From Paenibacillus sp. S150 (GTDB taxonomy: Bacteria > Bacillota > Bacilli > Paenibacillales > Paenibacillaceae): 64,000 nt of DNA. Below, piece after piece: positions 37,066-45,710 of this stretch. Made by a program: the position numbers and the translations under genes. Under the pieces are notes generated by a model that saw only the letters and a program-made list of their open reading frames with translations, searched no databases and was not told the DNA's origin. The stretch spans positions 248,001 through 312,000 of the forward strand of contig NZ_JACBYI010000003.1 in NCBI RefSeq assembly GCF_019352175.1, in the 5' to 3' direction. Numbering within the stretch: the stretch's first letter is position 1; each line of letters begins with the position of its first letter.

Positions 37066-37965
37066 ATGCCTTATTTCATATATCCGTATATCGGCTGGAA
37101 GCAGCAATGCACCAACGTCCCGGTCGTCTTTCCGCCGCAGCATCAGAATCGGCATCCAGGGTATGAATATTTGATGAACCCTCGACCGCTGTCACAAAAT
37201 CCCGGCTACACAGGCAGCGGGAAGCTGAAAAACAAGATAGCGATTGTTACAGGGGGGGACAGCGGGATTGGCAGGGCTGTCGCCATAGCTTTTGCCAAGG
37301 AGGGTGCCGATCTGGTCATCGCCTATCTGGATGAGCATCAGGATGCGGCCGAAACGAAGCAAATGATCAACAATCTGGGCCGGCAATGTTTGCCGGTTGC
37401 TGTAGATTTAAGACAAGAGGAAAACTGTCATTCTGTAGTGGAAGCTGCGATAAAAGCTTATGGAAAGTTGGATGTTCTGGTCAACAATCACGGTGTGCAG
37501 TTTCATCAAAAAAGCATTATGGATATTAGCAGAGAGCAACTGATGAATACCTTCCAGACGAATATTATTTCCTTCTTTGATATGACGAAGGCGGCTTTGC
37601 CCCATCTCCCTGCAGGAAGCTCCATCATTAATACGACCTCGGATACAGCCTTTTCAGGAATGAGCAACATGATTGATTACACGGCCACCAAAGGAGCCAT
37701 CGTCTCCTTCACCCGCTCTTTGGCCCTCTCGCTTGCCGATCAAGGCATTCGGGTTAATGCGGTGGCGCCCGGGCCGACCTGGACCCCGTTGATCCCCTCC
37801 GCATTTACCGCAGAAGAAGTAAGCACATTTGGCACGGAGGTACCCTTGAAACGCCCGGGACAACCGTTCGAGCTGGCTCCTGCCTATGTGCTGCTGGCTT
37901 CAGACGATGCTTCATACATGTCAGGGCAGGTTATTTTTGTGAATGGAGGCTCCATCGTCACCTGA
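37066..37965 (+). CDS. SDR-family oxidoreductase
   Basis: A 299-residue short-chain dehydrogenase with an N-terminal extension (about 1-50, rich in Tyr, Pro, Gln and His). It has the cofactor motif TGGDSGIGRAVAIAFAKEGA, NNHGVQ, catalytic Ser in NTTSDTAF and YTATK, and C-terminal SGQVIFVNGGSIVT. It resembles the general-stress SDRs of Bacilli (YdaD/YhdF/YhxC). GAGGAGG lies eight bases before the ATG. Substrate unknown. Confidence 0.92.
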   Translation: MPYFIYPYIGWKQQCTNVPVVFPPQHQNRHPGYEYLMNPRPLSQNPGYTGSGKLKNKIAIVTGGDSGIGRAVAIAFAKEGADLVIAYLDEHQDAAETKQMINNLGRQCLPVAVDLRQEENCHSVVEAAIKAYGKLDVLVNNHGVQFHQKSIMDISREQLMNTFQTNIISFFDMTKAALPHLPAGSSIINTTSDTAFSGMSNMIDYTATKGAIVSFTRSLALSLADQGIRVNAVAPGPTWTPLIPSAFTAEEVSTFGTEVPLKRPGQPFELAPAYVLLASDDASYMSGQVIFVNGGSIVT

Positions 37966-38008
37966 TAAATGGCCCGGAATCCATTGAAACCTCAAAGGAG
38001 CGAATAGG

Positions 38009-38482
38009 TTGGTCAAACTTACATTGGCAATAGCCAAACAATTGCTTGCAGCCGCGGAACAGAAAGCCCGTGAACTGGGGCTTTCCTGCGATATTGCAAT
38101 CGTCGATGAAGGTGCAAATCTGATCGCCTTTCACCGCATGGACAACGCCCGGATCGCCGATATTGAGGTCTCCATGGGCAAGGCATGGACGAGCGCAGCC
38201 CTGCAAATGCCGACGGACAACCTGGCGCGGATTGCCCAACCCGGAGGTGATGCCTATGGGATCAACACAACCCATCAAGGGAAGATTACCATCCTGGGCG
38301 GAGGCATTCCGTTCGCCGCAGAAGGCAAGACCGCAGGCGGCATCGGCGTGAGCGGGGGAACGGGCTCCCAGGATATAGAAGTTGCGAACGCTGCTGTTCA
38401 AGCCTTCGTAAGTATACAGCAAGCCGGAGCTGTAGCATTTGTATCCGCCCGCATAGGTTCGAATGATTCGTTCAGAATTTAA
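38009..38482 (+). CDS. GlcG/HbpS-like protein
   Basis: A 157-residue protein of the GlcG/HbpS (heme-degrading/heme-binding) family, with the signature GGGIPF and a Gly-rich GKTAGGIGVSGGTGSQDIEVA near the C-terminus. TTG 38009 has AAAGGAGCG six bases upstream. Members bind heme or cofactors, or sit beside oxidoreductases; the actual ligand here is unknown. It follows the SDR gene by 43 bp and is probably co-transcribed. Confidence 0.88.
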   Translation: MVKLTLAIAKQLLAAAEQKARELGLSCDIAIVDEGANLIAFHRMDNARIADIEVSMGKAWTSAALQMPTDNLARIAQPGGDAYGINTTHQGKITILGGGIPFAAEGKTAGGIGVSGGTGSQDIEVANAAVQAFVSIQQAGAVAFVSARIGSNDSFRI

Positions 38483-38623
38483 AGGAAAAATAATTGCTCC
38501 GCCGCCGCCGGACCCAATTGTTCCTGCACCTTCATGCCTGCTTCGGCCATGATTTAGTCGGCGGTGCTCCGCCCGCACCCGGGATGGTATCCAGCCGTTC
38601 TCTTCGGGTCCGTTACAACAAAA

Positions 38624-38668
38624 CAGGGATGTCCCTTAAGCCGCTGCACGGCTTGGGAAACATCCCTG
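38624..38668 (-). terminator. Terminator of the mrp operon
   Basis: On the minus strand CAGGGATG and CATCCCTG pair, with an inner CCCAAGCCG/CGGCTTAAGGG stem, then TTTTGTTG. It lies between the convergent GlcG-like gene and mrpG and could serve both. Confidence 0.85.
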
Positions 38669-38682
38669 CTGTTGTCATGAGC

Positions 38683-39069
38683 CTATGATGATGAATCTGT
38701 CCTGATCCTTTCTTTCTCCAATACCTCTTTCAGATCATCCTGAATACGGCGGTTCCAGAGCGGAACTCCGGACCGGTAGGCCGCCCGGCCAGTCAGGTGG
38801 GCGGACAGAGGCGAAGTCATAAATACGAAGACGATTCCGAGCAGCAGCTTGACACTGATGAAATCGAGAAAAAAAGCAAAGTAGAGAAAGGCCCCGCTGA
38901 GAACACATAACACTCCAAGCGTGGCGCTTTTGGCTGCGGCATGTGATCTCAGATATACATCCGGCAGGCGGATCAGTCCAACAGAGCTGACGGCACTAAG
39001 CAGAGCACCTGTCAGAATAAGCAATGCGAACACCAGTTCAGCTGCCGTCTTGATCATTTCCATATTCAA
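38683..39069 (-). CDS. mrpG: Mrp antiporter subunit G
   Basis: A small membrane subunit (128 residues) of the Mrp Na+(K+)/H+ antiporter, with three hydrophobic helices and the family segment VGLIRLPDVYLRSHAAAKSATLGV. TTG 39069 has GGGGAG six bases upstream; ATG 39063 is an alternative. The gene overlaps the 3' end of mrpF by about 30 bp. It is the last gene of the operon. Confidence 0.94.
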   Translation of the reverse strand: MNMEMIKTAAELVFALLILTGALLSAVSSVGLIRLPDVYLRSHAAAKSATLGVLCVLSGAFLYFAFFLDFISVKLLLGIVFVFMTSPLSAHLTGRAAYRSGVPLWNRRIQDDLKEVLEKERIRTDSSS

Positions 39070-39331
39070 ACACCACTCCCCTTTCGATATATCTGGCAAG
39101 CGCCATGGTTCCGATAAAAGAGAGAATTCCGATGAGCAGAATATATTCTATAAAGGCTTGTGTTCTGAACAAGACCGAGAGGACTGCCACCATTGCAAGC
39201 AGGTTGATTCCAATCGTATCCAGCGCTGCGACCCGGTCAGGCAGCGACGGCCCTTTGACCAGCCTCCAGGCGCAAATAGCAATGGAGATTACCATAATTG
39301 ATATGGACAGCATAAGTATAAAGTTAATCAT
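39038..39331 (-). CDS. mrpF: Mrp antiporter subunit F
   Basis: A 97-residue membrane subunit with three helices and the motif LVKGPSLPDRVAALDTIGIN typical of MrpF. It overlaps mrpE by four bases (ATGA) and mrpG by about 30 bp. It works only as part of the hetero-oligomeric Mrp complex. Confidence 0.95.
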   Translation of the reverse strand: MINFILMLSISIMVISIAICAWRLVKGPSLPDRVAALDTIGINLLAMVAVLSVLFRTQAFIEYILLIGILSFIGTMALARYIERGVVFEYGNDQDGS

Positions 39332-39813
39332 GAGCGGGACACCTCCAGAATCGCACGCTCGAACGTGTTGCGGATATTGTCTCTGAACTGTTCAGCATCC
39401 CTTATATCCATAGCGTGAATATATAATGTCCGGTTATCTTTTGAAACCTCCAGCACCACCGACCCTGGTGTTAGGCATAGCAGTGTAATCAGCACAGCCA
39501 CTTCCCAGTCCGACTTCAGCTCTGTAGTGTACATTAGAATGGCCGGACGAATATCCAGCTTCGGCCTAAGCACGGCCTTCACCACAACATAACTGGATAC
39601 GACCAGTTCACGCAGCAGCAGGGCAGCCAGCTTAATAATGGCCCATCCCCTGCCAAGATACAAACGTCCGTCGAAGAAACGCCGCAGTCCGAACAGAACA
39701 GCGATACCCAGAAGATATCCGACGATGAAACCGGATGCCGCCCAGTCATTATTCAAGAACATCCACAAGAACGCTATCATGAAATTCAATAATATTTGAA
39801 AGGCCATCTTCAT
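39328..39813 (-). CDS. mrpE: Mrp antiporter subunit E
   Basis: A 161-residue subunit with two N-terminal membrane helices and the conserved stretch LTLLCLTPGSVVLEVSKDNRTLYIHAMD in the cytoplasmic part. The end of mrpD adjoins its start without a gap. A standard member of the Mrp operon. Confidence 0.95.
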   Translation of the reverse strand: MKMAFQILLNFMIAFLWMFLNNDWAASGFIVGYLLGIAVLFGLRRFFDGRLYLGRGWAIIKLAALLLRELVVSSYVVVKAVLRPKLDIRPAILMYTTELKSDWEVAVLITLLCLTPGSVVLEVSKDNRTLYIHAMDIRDAEQFRDNIRNTFERAILEVSRS

Positions 39814-41292
39814 CTACTCCTTCATGACAGCGTTAATGTATTCTGCCGGATCAGCCAGCACAGCTCCGGCTTGAAGAACATATCCGTTCACCGTCTCGGC
39901 GCCGACACCCATCAGAATTACGAGGGTAAACAGCACAGCGGCCGGGGCCATCATCGCTTTGTAACGCAAAGGGTGCACTTCCACTTCGTTCTTCTCGCCT
40001 CCCCAGAACACCTGCTGGAACACTTTGATCAGCGAATACAATACGACGAAGCTTGAAGCCAGCGCAATCAGTGCAAGCGCGGCATGCTGCTCTCCGAAGC
40101 CGCTGCGGACCATCATCACTTTTCCGGCAAAGCCGCTAAGCGGCGGTACGCCTACAAGCGCAAGTGTCAGGATAAAAAACATCCAGCCCGTCCATGGATA
40201 CCGGCGGATCAAACCGCCCATCTGCCTCAGCTGCTCTGTTCCGGAGGCTGCGATAATCAGTCCGCCCAGGAAGAACAGCAGCGCCTTGGCAATCATATCG
40301 TGCATCAGATAGAATACTACCCCGTTCAATGAATCCTGGGTCAGGGTCGATATGCCAAAAGCAATAAAGCCCACACTGATCACAATATTATAATTAAAGA
40401 TCCGGCTTAGATCATTGTAAGCCAGCGCCCCGACGGCACCAAGAATCATCGTTGCTCCGGCCATCCAGCCGATCAGCGTATGCGTCAGGCCCGGGTCGTG
40501 AACAAAAATCAGCGAGAATGTGCGCGTGATGGCATACAGCCCCACCTTGGTCAGCAAAGCCCCGAACAATGCTCTTACTGCCAAAGGCGGAGCACTGTAT
40601 GAATCCGGGAGCCAGAAGAACAGCAGCAGACCGGCTTTGAGCGAGAATACCAGCAGCAGCAGCACTGCAATAACATTCATAACACCGCCCTGCCCGGCCT
40701 CGGCCACACGCATTGCCAGATGAGCCATATTAAGCGTACCTGTCGCTGCATATAGATAGGCGATTGCCGCTACAAACAAGCTGGAGGAAATCACATTGAC
40801 GAGTATATATTTTAACGTCTCACGCAGCTGGACCTTGGTCCCGCCCAGCACAATCATAGCATATGAGGCGACCAGCAGTACCTCGAAGCATACGAACAGG
40901 TTAAACAGGTCTCCGGTGAGAAAGGACCCGAACACACCGGTCAGCAGGAAATGGAAAAACGTATAGAAGTAAAACCGCTCCCGCTGTTCACCGATACTCG
41001 CGAAGGAATAGAACAGGCAGGCTGCGCCTACAACCGACGTCGTCAATACCAGCAGCGCCGCAAACATATCAGCAACAAAGACGATGCCATAAGGGGGCAT
41101 CCATCCCCCCATATACAGCGTTTGAATCCCATTCGTACTTACCTGATATACAATGACTACCGCAACAGCAATATTCATAAATACACTGACTGCACTGATA
41201 ATACGCTGCAGGTTAATCCTGTCTTTCAGAAAAATCAATATGACCGCCGTAAATGCCGGAATGAGCAGAGGCAGCACCAGCAGGTTGTTCAT
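39814..41292 (-). CDS. mrpD: Mrp antiporter subunit D
   Basis: A 492-residue proton-translocating subunit homologous to complex I subunits NuoM/NuoN, with 13-14 predicted helices. It has the antiporter-core Lys region KAGLLLFFWLPDSYSAPPL and HDMIAKALLFFLGG. It overlaps mrpC by four bases. It couples proton flux to cation exchange together with MrpA. Confidence 0.96.
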   Translation of the reverse strand: MNNLLVLPLLIPAFTAVILIFLKDRINLQRIISAVSVFMNIAVAVVIVYQVSTNGIQTLYMGGWMPPYGIVFVADMFAALLVLTTSVVGAACLFYSFASIGEQRERFYFYTFFHFLLTGVFGSFLTGDLFNLFVCFEVLLVASYAMIVLGGTKVQLRETLKYILVNVISSSLFVAAIAYLYAATGTLNMAHLAMRVAEAGQGGVMNVIAVLLLLVFSLKAGLLLFFWLPDSYSAPPLAVRALFGALLTKVGLYAITRTFSLIFVHDPGLTHTLIGWMAGATMILGAVGALAYNDLSRIFNYNIVISVGFIAFGISTLTQDSLNGVVFYLMHDMIAKALLFFLGGLIIAASGTEQLRQMGGLIRRYPWTGWMFFILTLALVGVPPLSGFAGKVMMVRSGFGEQHAALALIALASSFVVLYSLIKVFQQVFWGGEKNEVEVHPLRYKAMMAPAAVLFTLVILMGVGAETVNGYVLQAGAVLADPAEYINAVMKE

Positions 41293-41624
41293 TCTCTCTC
41301 CCCCTTGCTTCCTTCCACATCATCCATCCCTGCCGAGCGGTATGCCCGGTAGGCCAGTACAATGAAGAATGCTGAAACCCCAAAGCTGATTACAATCGAA
41401 GTGAGAATAAGCGCCTGGGGCAGCGGATCGACATAAGCGTCCGCTTTCTCGCCAAGCAGCGGGGAAGCGCCAGTCTTAAGGCCCGCCATGGTCAGCAGCA
41501 GCAGATGAACGCCGTGAGTCAGCAGCGTCGTCCCCAGAAGGATGCGGAGCAGGCTTTTGGAGAGGACCAGATACACACCAACAGTAAATAAGACACCGAT
41601 CGCCAGGACAATAAGGAGTTCCAT
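41289..41624 (-). CDS. mrpC: Mrp antiporter subunit C
   Basis: A 111-residue NuoK-like subunit with three helices (GVLFTVGVYLVLS, LRILLGTTLLTHGVHLLLL, LTSIVISFGVSAFFIVLAYR) and the family motif DPLPQALILTSIVI. It overlaps mrpD by four bases, and its first base is shared with the end of mrpA. Confidence 0.95.
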   Translation of the reverse strand: MELLIVLAIGVLFTVGVYLVLSKSLLRILLGTTLLTHGVHLLLLTMAGLKTGASPLLGEKADAYVDPLPQALILTSIVISFGVSAFFIVLAYRAYRSAGMDDVEGSKGERE

Positions 41625-44488
41625 CAGCTATCCCTCCCGATCGTAAAAATAATATTCATGGTGACACCGATAACCGACAGGTATACTCCCAGATCGAACA
41701 GCATCGCTGTGGTAAGTTCCGTTTTGCCCATAATCGGCAGTTCGAAATATCCAAAGGCCTGGGTAAGGAAGGGAACATCGAACACAAAGGAGCCTGCCCC
41801 TGTGAGAAATGCTATTGAAATCCCGGCCGCAATTAATTTACGGTAATCGACAGGCAGTACCTTCTCCACAAACTCCGCACCGAACGCAATCGAGAGCAGC
41901 ACGAGCGCCGCAGCAGCCATCAGCGCCCCTATAAAGCCGCCCCCCGGATTGTTATGACCGGCAAAGAATAAGTACAGCGAGAATGTAATGATGATCACGA
42001 ATGCCACTTTGGCCACCGACTGCAGCAGCACATCGTTGCTGCGGGCAAAGCGCGGCTTGTTCCCGTCAAGCCCACTCTTCACCAGAGCGGGTTTACTGTC
42101 CGGTTCAAGCTGCAGCTTAATCATGGAATAAATGGCCAGTGAGACAAGTCCAAGCACCGTGATCTCAAACATGGTATCAAAGCCGCGGAAATCAACAAGC
42201 AGCACATTAACAATGTTTTTGCCGCCGCCCAGAGTATAGCTGTTCTCCACGTAGTAGCTTGAAATGGACTCGAACGGGCTGCTGCCAAGAGCCGCCAGTG
42301 CTACAAGCATCATTATTACACCGAACCCGATGGAAATTATCAGCTTCGGCAGCTTCAACCGGAATTTGACCTTCTCGCGTGTGAGTCTGGGCAAATGCCG
42401 GAAACAGAGCAGGAACAGCGTGACCGACACGACTTCGACGATCATTTGCGTAAGCGCCAGGTCGGGCGCCCGGAACAGGATAAAGAGCAGCGTCACCATA
42501 TATCCAACCATTCCCGTCAACAGAATCGCCGAAATTCTGGATTTTGCAAACGGAATGGCGAGCGCACCGGCCAGCATGACCAGTACTGCAACCACCTCAA
42601 AGAAGGAGATCGGGGCATATTCCCCTTGGCCAAACGTAATTCCTTCCGTGTACAGCATTGATCCGCCTACTGCAACAATGAGCAATGTAAAGATGTACAT
42701 AAGATAATGACGCATGGAGCCTGTCATATACAGTCCGGTCAACGAACGGGACGACCGTTCTACCAGCCGGATGCTGCCGTCATAGACTTGGTTTAGAGTG
42801 TATCCTCCACCCCACTCTTTATCAACGAGACTCAGGCGGCCGTATAGACGGTAAACGATTATCCCAAGTATTACAACACCAAGAGTCATCCAGATTTCGG
42901 TTGTGAAGCCATGCCAGAAATAAATGTTCACATAAAAGGGGGAGCTTGCCGCCAGCTGCGGATGAATGGCACTCATCCCCGGAACAATCAGTGTCTTGGA
43001 CAGCATGTTCGGGAATAAGCCAATCACAACGGCCAGCAGTGCCAGGAGGACAGGAGGAAGCAGAAGCCCAAACGACGCCTCGTGCGGTTTCTTATCCAGC
43101 TTCTCCGGCTGGTATTTGCCGAAGAAGGTATGGAAGACCATAATCATACTGTAGGTAAAGGTAAATACGCTCGCAATCCAGGCCAGAACCGGAAAGATTG
43201 TGAAAAACGATTGAATGTTAAGGATATCCAGCTCCCTGATATTCAGAACAGCCGTAAAGAACATTTCCTTGCTCAAGAATCCGGCGAACGGCGGCAGCCC
43301 TGCCATGGAAAAGCTGCCAATCATCGCCACTGTGAAGGTCACCGGCATCAGAGATACCAGACCTCCCAGCTTGCGCAGATCGCGGGTATTGGTCTCATGG
43401 TCGACAATCCCGACCACCATAAACAGCGAACCTTTGAATATGGCATGATTAATCAAATGGAAGAGGGCCGCCGTGGTTGCGGCGGTGAAGAAAACAGCCT
43501 CTTCACCCGTGTAAAACGAAGCCGCTGACCCCATTCCAAGCAATCCCATAATCAGTCCCAGCTGACTGATTGTAGAATAGGCTAACAGAGCCTTCAGGTC
43601 CGTCTGCTTCATCGCCTGGATCGATCCATAGATCAAGGTGATCAGGCCGACGCCCGACACAATCCAAAACCACTCATGTTGCCCCGCGAAGACCGGGCTG
43701 AAACGCGCGACCAAATATAGACCAGCTTTGACCATAGTCGCCGAGTGCAGATAAGCACTGACCGGAGTTGGTGCTTCCATTGCATCCGGCAGCCAGATAT
43801 GAAAAGGGAACTGGGCCGATTTGGTGAAGGCGCCAAGCAATACCAGAAGCAGCGACGGAATGAACAGCGAGTGTCCGCTAATATCACCGGCCTGGCTCCA
43901 GATCTCGCGGATGCTGAAGGTACCTGTCATCACATACAGCATCAGGAAGCCTGCGAACATCGCCAGACCGCCGAAGACCGTAATCAGCATCGACTTTAGT
44001 GCGCCGTAGCGTGACTTCTGTCTTCGGTGCCAGTAAGCGATCAACAGGAATGACGATACACTCGTCATCTCCCAGAATCCGTACAAGACCATCAGGTTGT
44101 CGGACAGCACTGCCCCAAGCATCGCCCCCATAAATAACAGGAGATACACATAAAACGGGGTCAGCTCTTCCTTGCGTTTGTCCAGATAAAAAATGGAATA
44201 AATGATTACAAGCGTACCCATTCCCGTAATTAATAATGCGAACAGCAAGCTTAATCCATCCAGATGGAACACCAGATCAATACCAAGGGACGGAATCCAT
44301 GATACAGTCTCATATCCGGACTCCCCTCCCTTGATAACCGGAATCCGGCTCAAGAAATAAATGAACAACACCAGCGGTGCGGCAAGTACAAGCCATCCTC
44401 TATGGAGCTTGCGCATCCTCCCGCGTAGAAGTGCTGTCATCAGGGCCAGAAGAAACGGAACAAGTACGGTTATATGAAGCAAAGGCAA
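41624..44488 (-). CDS. mrpA: Fused Mrp antiporter subunit A-B
   Basis: A 954-residue protein. Residues 1 to about 800 are MrpA (NuoL-like core with KSAQFPFHIWLPDAMEAPTPVSAYLHSATMVKAGLYL and the MrpA-specific C-terminal part). Residues about 815-954 match MrpB (VLLQSVAKVAFVIIITFSLYLFFAGHNNPGGGF ... TAMLFDLGVYLSVIGVTMNI). In Bacillus and Staphylococcus these are two genes of about 800 and 140 residues. Here there is no stop or start between them and no separate mrpB, so the antiporter has six genes. It is preceded by the Usp-domain gene. Confidence 0.94.
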   Translation of the reverse strand: MPLLHITVLVPFLLALMTALLRGRMRKLHRGWLVLAAPLVLFIYFLSRIPVIKGGESGYETVSWIPSLGIDLVFHLDGLSLLFALLITGMGTLVIIYSIFYLDKRKEELTPFYVYLLLFMGAMLGAVLSDNLMVLYGFWEMTSVSSFLLIAYWHRRQKSRYGALKSMLITVFGGLAMFAGFLMLYVMTGTFSIREIWSQAGDISGHSLFIPSLLLVLLGAFTKSAQFPFHIWLPDAMEAPTPVSAYLHSATMVKAGLYLVARFSPVFAGQHEWFWIVSGVGLITLIYGSIQAMKQTDLKALLAYSTISQLGLIMGLLGMGSAASFYTGEEAVFFTAATTAALFHLINHAIFKGSLFMVVGIVDHETNTRDLRKLGGLVSLMPVTFTVAMIGSFSMAGLPPFAGFLSKEMFFTAVLNIRELDILNIQSFFTIFPVLAWIASVFTFTYSMIMVFHTFFGKYQPEKLDKKPHEASFGLLLPPVLLALLAVVIGLFPNMLSKTLIVPGMSAIHPQLAASSPFYVNIYFWHGFTTEIWMTLGVVILGIIVYRLYGRLSLVDKEWGGGYTLNQVYDGSIRLVERSSRSLTGLYMTGSMRHYLMYIFTLLIVAVGGSMLYTEGITFGQGEYAPISFFEVVAVLVMLAGALAIPFAKSRISAILLTGMVGYMVTLLFILFRAPDLALTQMIVEVVSVTLFLLCFRHLPRLTREKVKFRLKLPKLIISIGFGVIMMLVALAALGSSPFESISSYYVENSYTLGGGKNIVNVLLVDFRGFDTMFEITVLGLVSLAIYSMIKLQLEPDSKPALVKSGLDGNKPRFARSNDVLLQSVAKVAFVIIITFSLYLFFAGHNNPGGGFIGALMAAAALVLLSIAFGAEFVEKVLPVDYRKLIAAGISIAFLTGAGSFVFDVPFLTQAFGYFELPIMGKTELTTAMLFDLGVYLSVIGVTMNIIFTIGRDS

Positions 44489-44553
44489 GCCTCCTTTTCA
44501 CTCTACTTTTCAAGTTGTGAACATTGGTACTTACTTCCGGAAGACAAAGCCGA

Positions 44554-45162
44554 TTATAAAGGATCGGTCAGTGTCCCTTCGCAGATATGCAGATATCTTG
44601 CCTTACCATCTTGCTCAATTCTGAACAAGCCATTCTCAAATTCCGTATGCAATTCGTGAAAATATTTTCCTTTGATTGAATCGTTGCCTTCCGGTTCATC
44701 GCTGAGCTGGTAGACGTCCCCCTTCTTCACCAGATAGGAGATTACGCCTTCTTCATGCGATTCTTCAAGACCGGCGCGCATCCGTTGAACAGCAACAACA
44801 TGCAGATCCATCATCTTCATTTTGCTGATAAGCTCATTGACAAAGTTGCGCTTGGTCAGTTCCTGCCACAGCGTTTGGGCCGATTGCCCGATAATGATCT
44901 GAGTGACTTCTTTTTCTTCTGCTGCTTCAACAATTACGTCCGTTGTCTTGCGTCCCCGGCGTTTGCGGACCATAAACTCTGCCCCGGCTTCCTCGGCCAG
45001 ACGCTTCCAGACCGCCATAAACATTTCTTTGCTCTGGTTATATTCATCACTGTCCGAACTATCCACATTGAGCACATATAGCGGCGCCCCGATCATCTCC
45101 GATAGCTGGACACCACGCCGGATTAAACGCTCCCCGTGCGGACCATAATGAACACATACCAT
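44554..45162 (-). CDS. Usp-domain protein (KdpD-like)
   Basis: A protein of at least 202 residues. The first 120 form a universal-stress/KdpD-type domain (MVCVHYGPHGERLIRRGVQL, then IIIGQSAQTLWQE as nucleotide loop). The C-terminal 80 residues are hydrophilic and of unknown fold. It heads the mrp transcript with 65 bp to mrpA, so a role in sensing for cation transport is inferred. The ATG has only AAGGAAA upstream. A much better AGGAGGG lies 25 bases further up, nine bases before an in-frame ATT (giving HKEKIMVCVHYG), so a non-standard start is possible. Confidence 0.85.
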   Translation of the reverse strand: MVCVHYGPHGERLIRRGVQLSEMIGAPLYVLNVDSSDSDEYNQSKEMFMAVWKRLAEEAGAEFMVRKRRGRKTTDVIVEAAEEKEVTQIIIGQSAQTLWQELTKRNFVNELISKMKMMDLHVVAVQRMRAGLEESHEEGVISYLVKKGDVYQLSDEPEGNDSIKGKYFHELHTEFENGLFRIEQDGKARYLHICEGTLTDPL

Positions 45163-45217
45163 AATCTTTTCCTTGTGAATGACCTTCGCCCTCCTGTTAA
45201 CATGGGCAAGAAATACA

Positions 45218-45246
45218 AAAGGAGCCTACTGGCGTTAGGCCCCTTT
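45218..45246 (-). promoter_or_regulatory. Leader hairpin before the Usp/mrp operon
   Basis: On the minus strand AAAGGGGCCTAA and TAGGCTCCTTT pair with one mismatch, followed by TTTTGTATTT. It lies between the promoter and the first gene, so it may attenuate transcription. I do not recognise a known riboswitch class in the roughly 110-base leader. Confidence 0.5.
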
Positions 45247-45279
45247 CTGTTGTTTCAAACCCTTAAAAGTTATAATTAA

Positions 45280-45308
45280 ATTATATCTATTCAGATGCTG
45301 ATTGTAAA
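45280..45308 (-). promoter_or_regulatory. Promoter of the Usp/mrp operon
   Basis: On the minus strand TTTACA (45308-45303), a 17-bp spacer, then a perfect TATAAT (45285-45280). The transcript start is expected near 45273, about 110 bases before the first gene. Confidence 0.88.
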
Positions 45309-45386
45309 GTTTACGGACATGAAAAAGACAAAATTGTTACGATAGCCGGCCGCGTCCACGCGGGCTTTTTGTCTCCTCTTCTTCTC

Positions 45387-45566
45387 TCAGGCACGGAAGA
45401 TGGGGTAATTAATTTTTTTAAGAACACGGAAATATTCGGCCACCGCCTTTTCCTTTGCACTCTGGTTCAGCATCGTCAGCATAGACTCGTTGAGTACTGC
45501 ATCAAAGCTGTTATCGTCAAAAGGAAGCTTCATGGCGTTTCCCTGTCTGACATGGATATTTACAGC
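45387..45566 (-). pseudogene. SAM methyltransferase fragment
   Basis: The frame reads VRQGNAMKLPFDDNSFDAVL then NESMLTMLNQSAKEKAVAEY and FRVLKK, the post-motif I to motif II part of a class I methyltransferase. The SAM-binding glycine loop and the C-terminal half are missing. Confidence 0.7.
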
Positions 45567-45710
45567 TCCAAGCAAAAAAACAATTCGCCATATTTCGAAA
45601 TTCCGTTCAGCAGGAGTGATCTGGCAGACTATTTGACCGTTGACCGCAGTGCCTTCCACCGCAGGCTGTCACCAGATGGAGCTGTAAATTCAACATATAA
45701 TGACTGTTAA
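45567..45710 (+). pseudogene. Crp/Fnr-family regulator fragment (HTH)
   Basis: On the plus strand FEIPFSRSDLADYLTVDRSA then FHRRLSPDG is the DNA-binding helix-turn-helix of a Crp/Fnr regulator. The cyclic-nucleotide domain is absent and the frame ends shortly after. It abuts the methyltransferase fragment on the other strand, so this 320-bp stretch is a junk yard of two lost genes. Confidence 0.7.

Noticed and set aside
45218..45308. c-di-AMP (ydaO-type) riboswitch before the Usp/mrp operon
   Set aside because: The leader is only about 110 bases and lacks the conserved ydaO core words. Only a single hairpin is visible.
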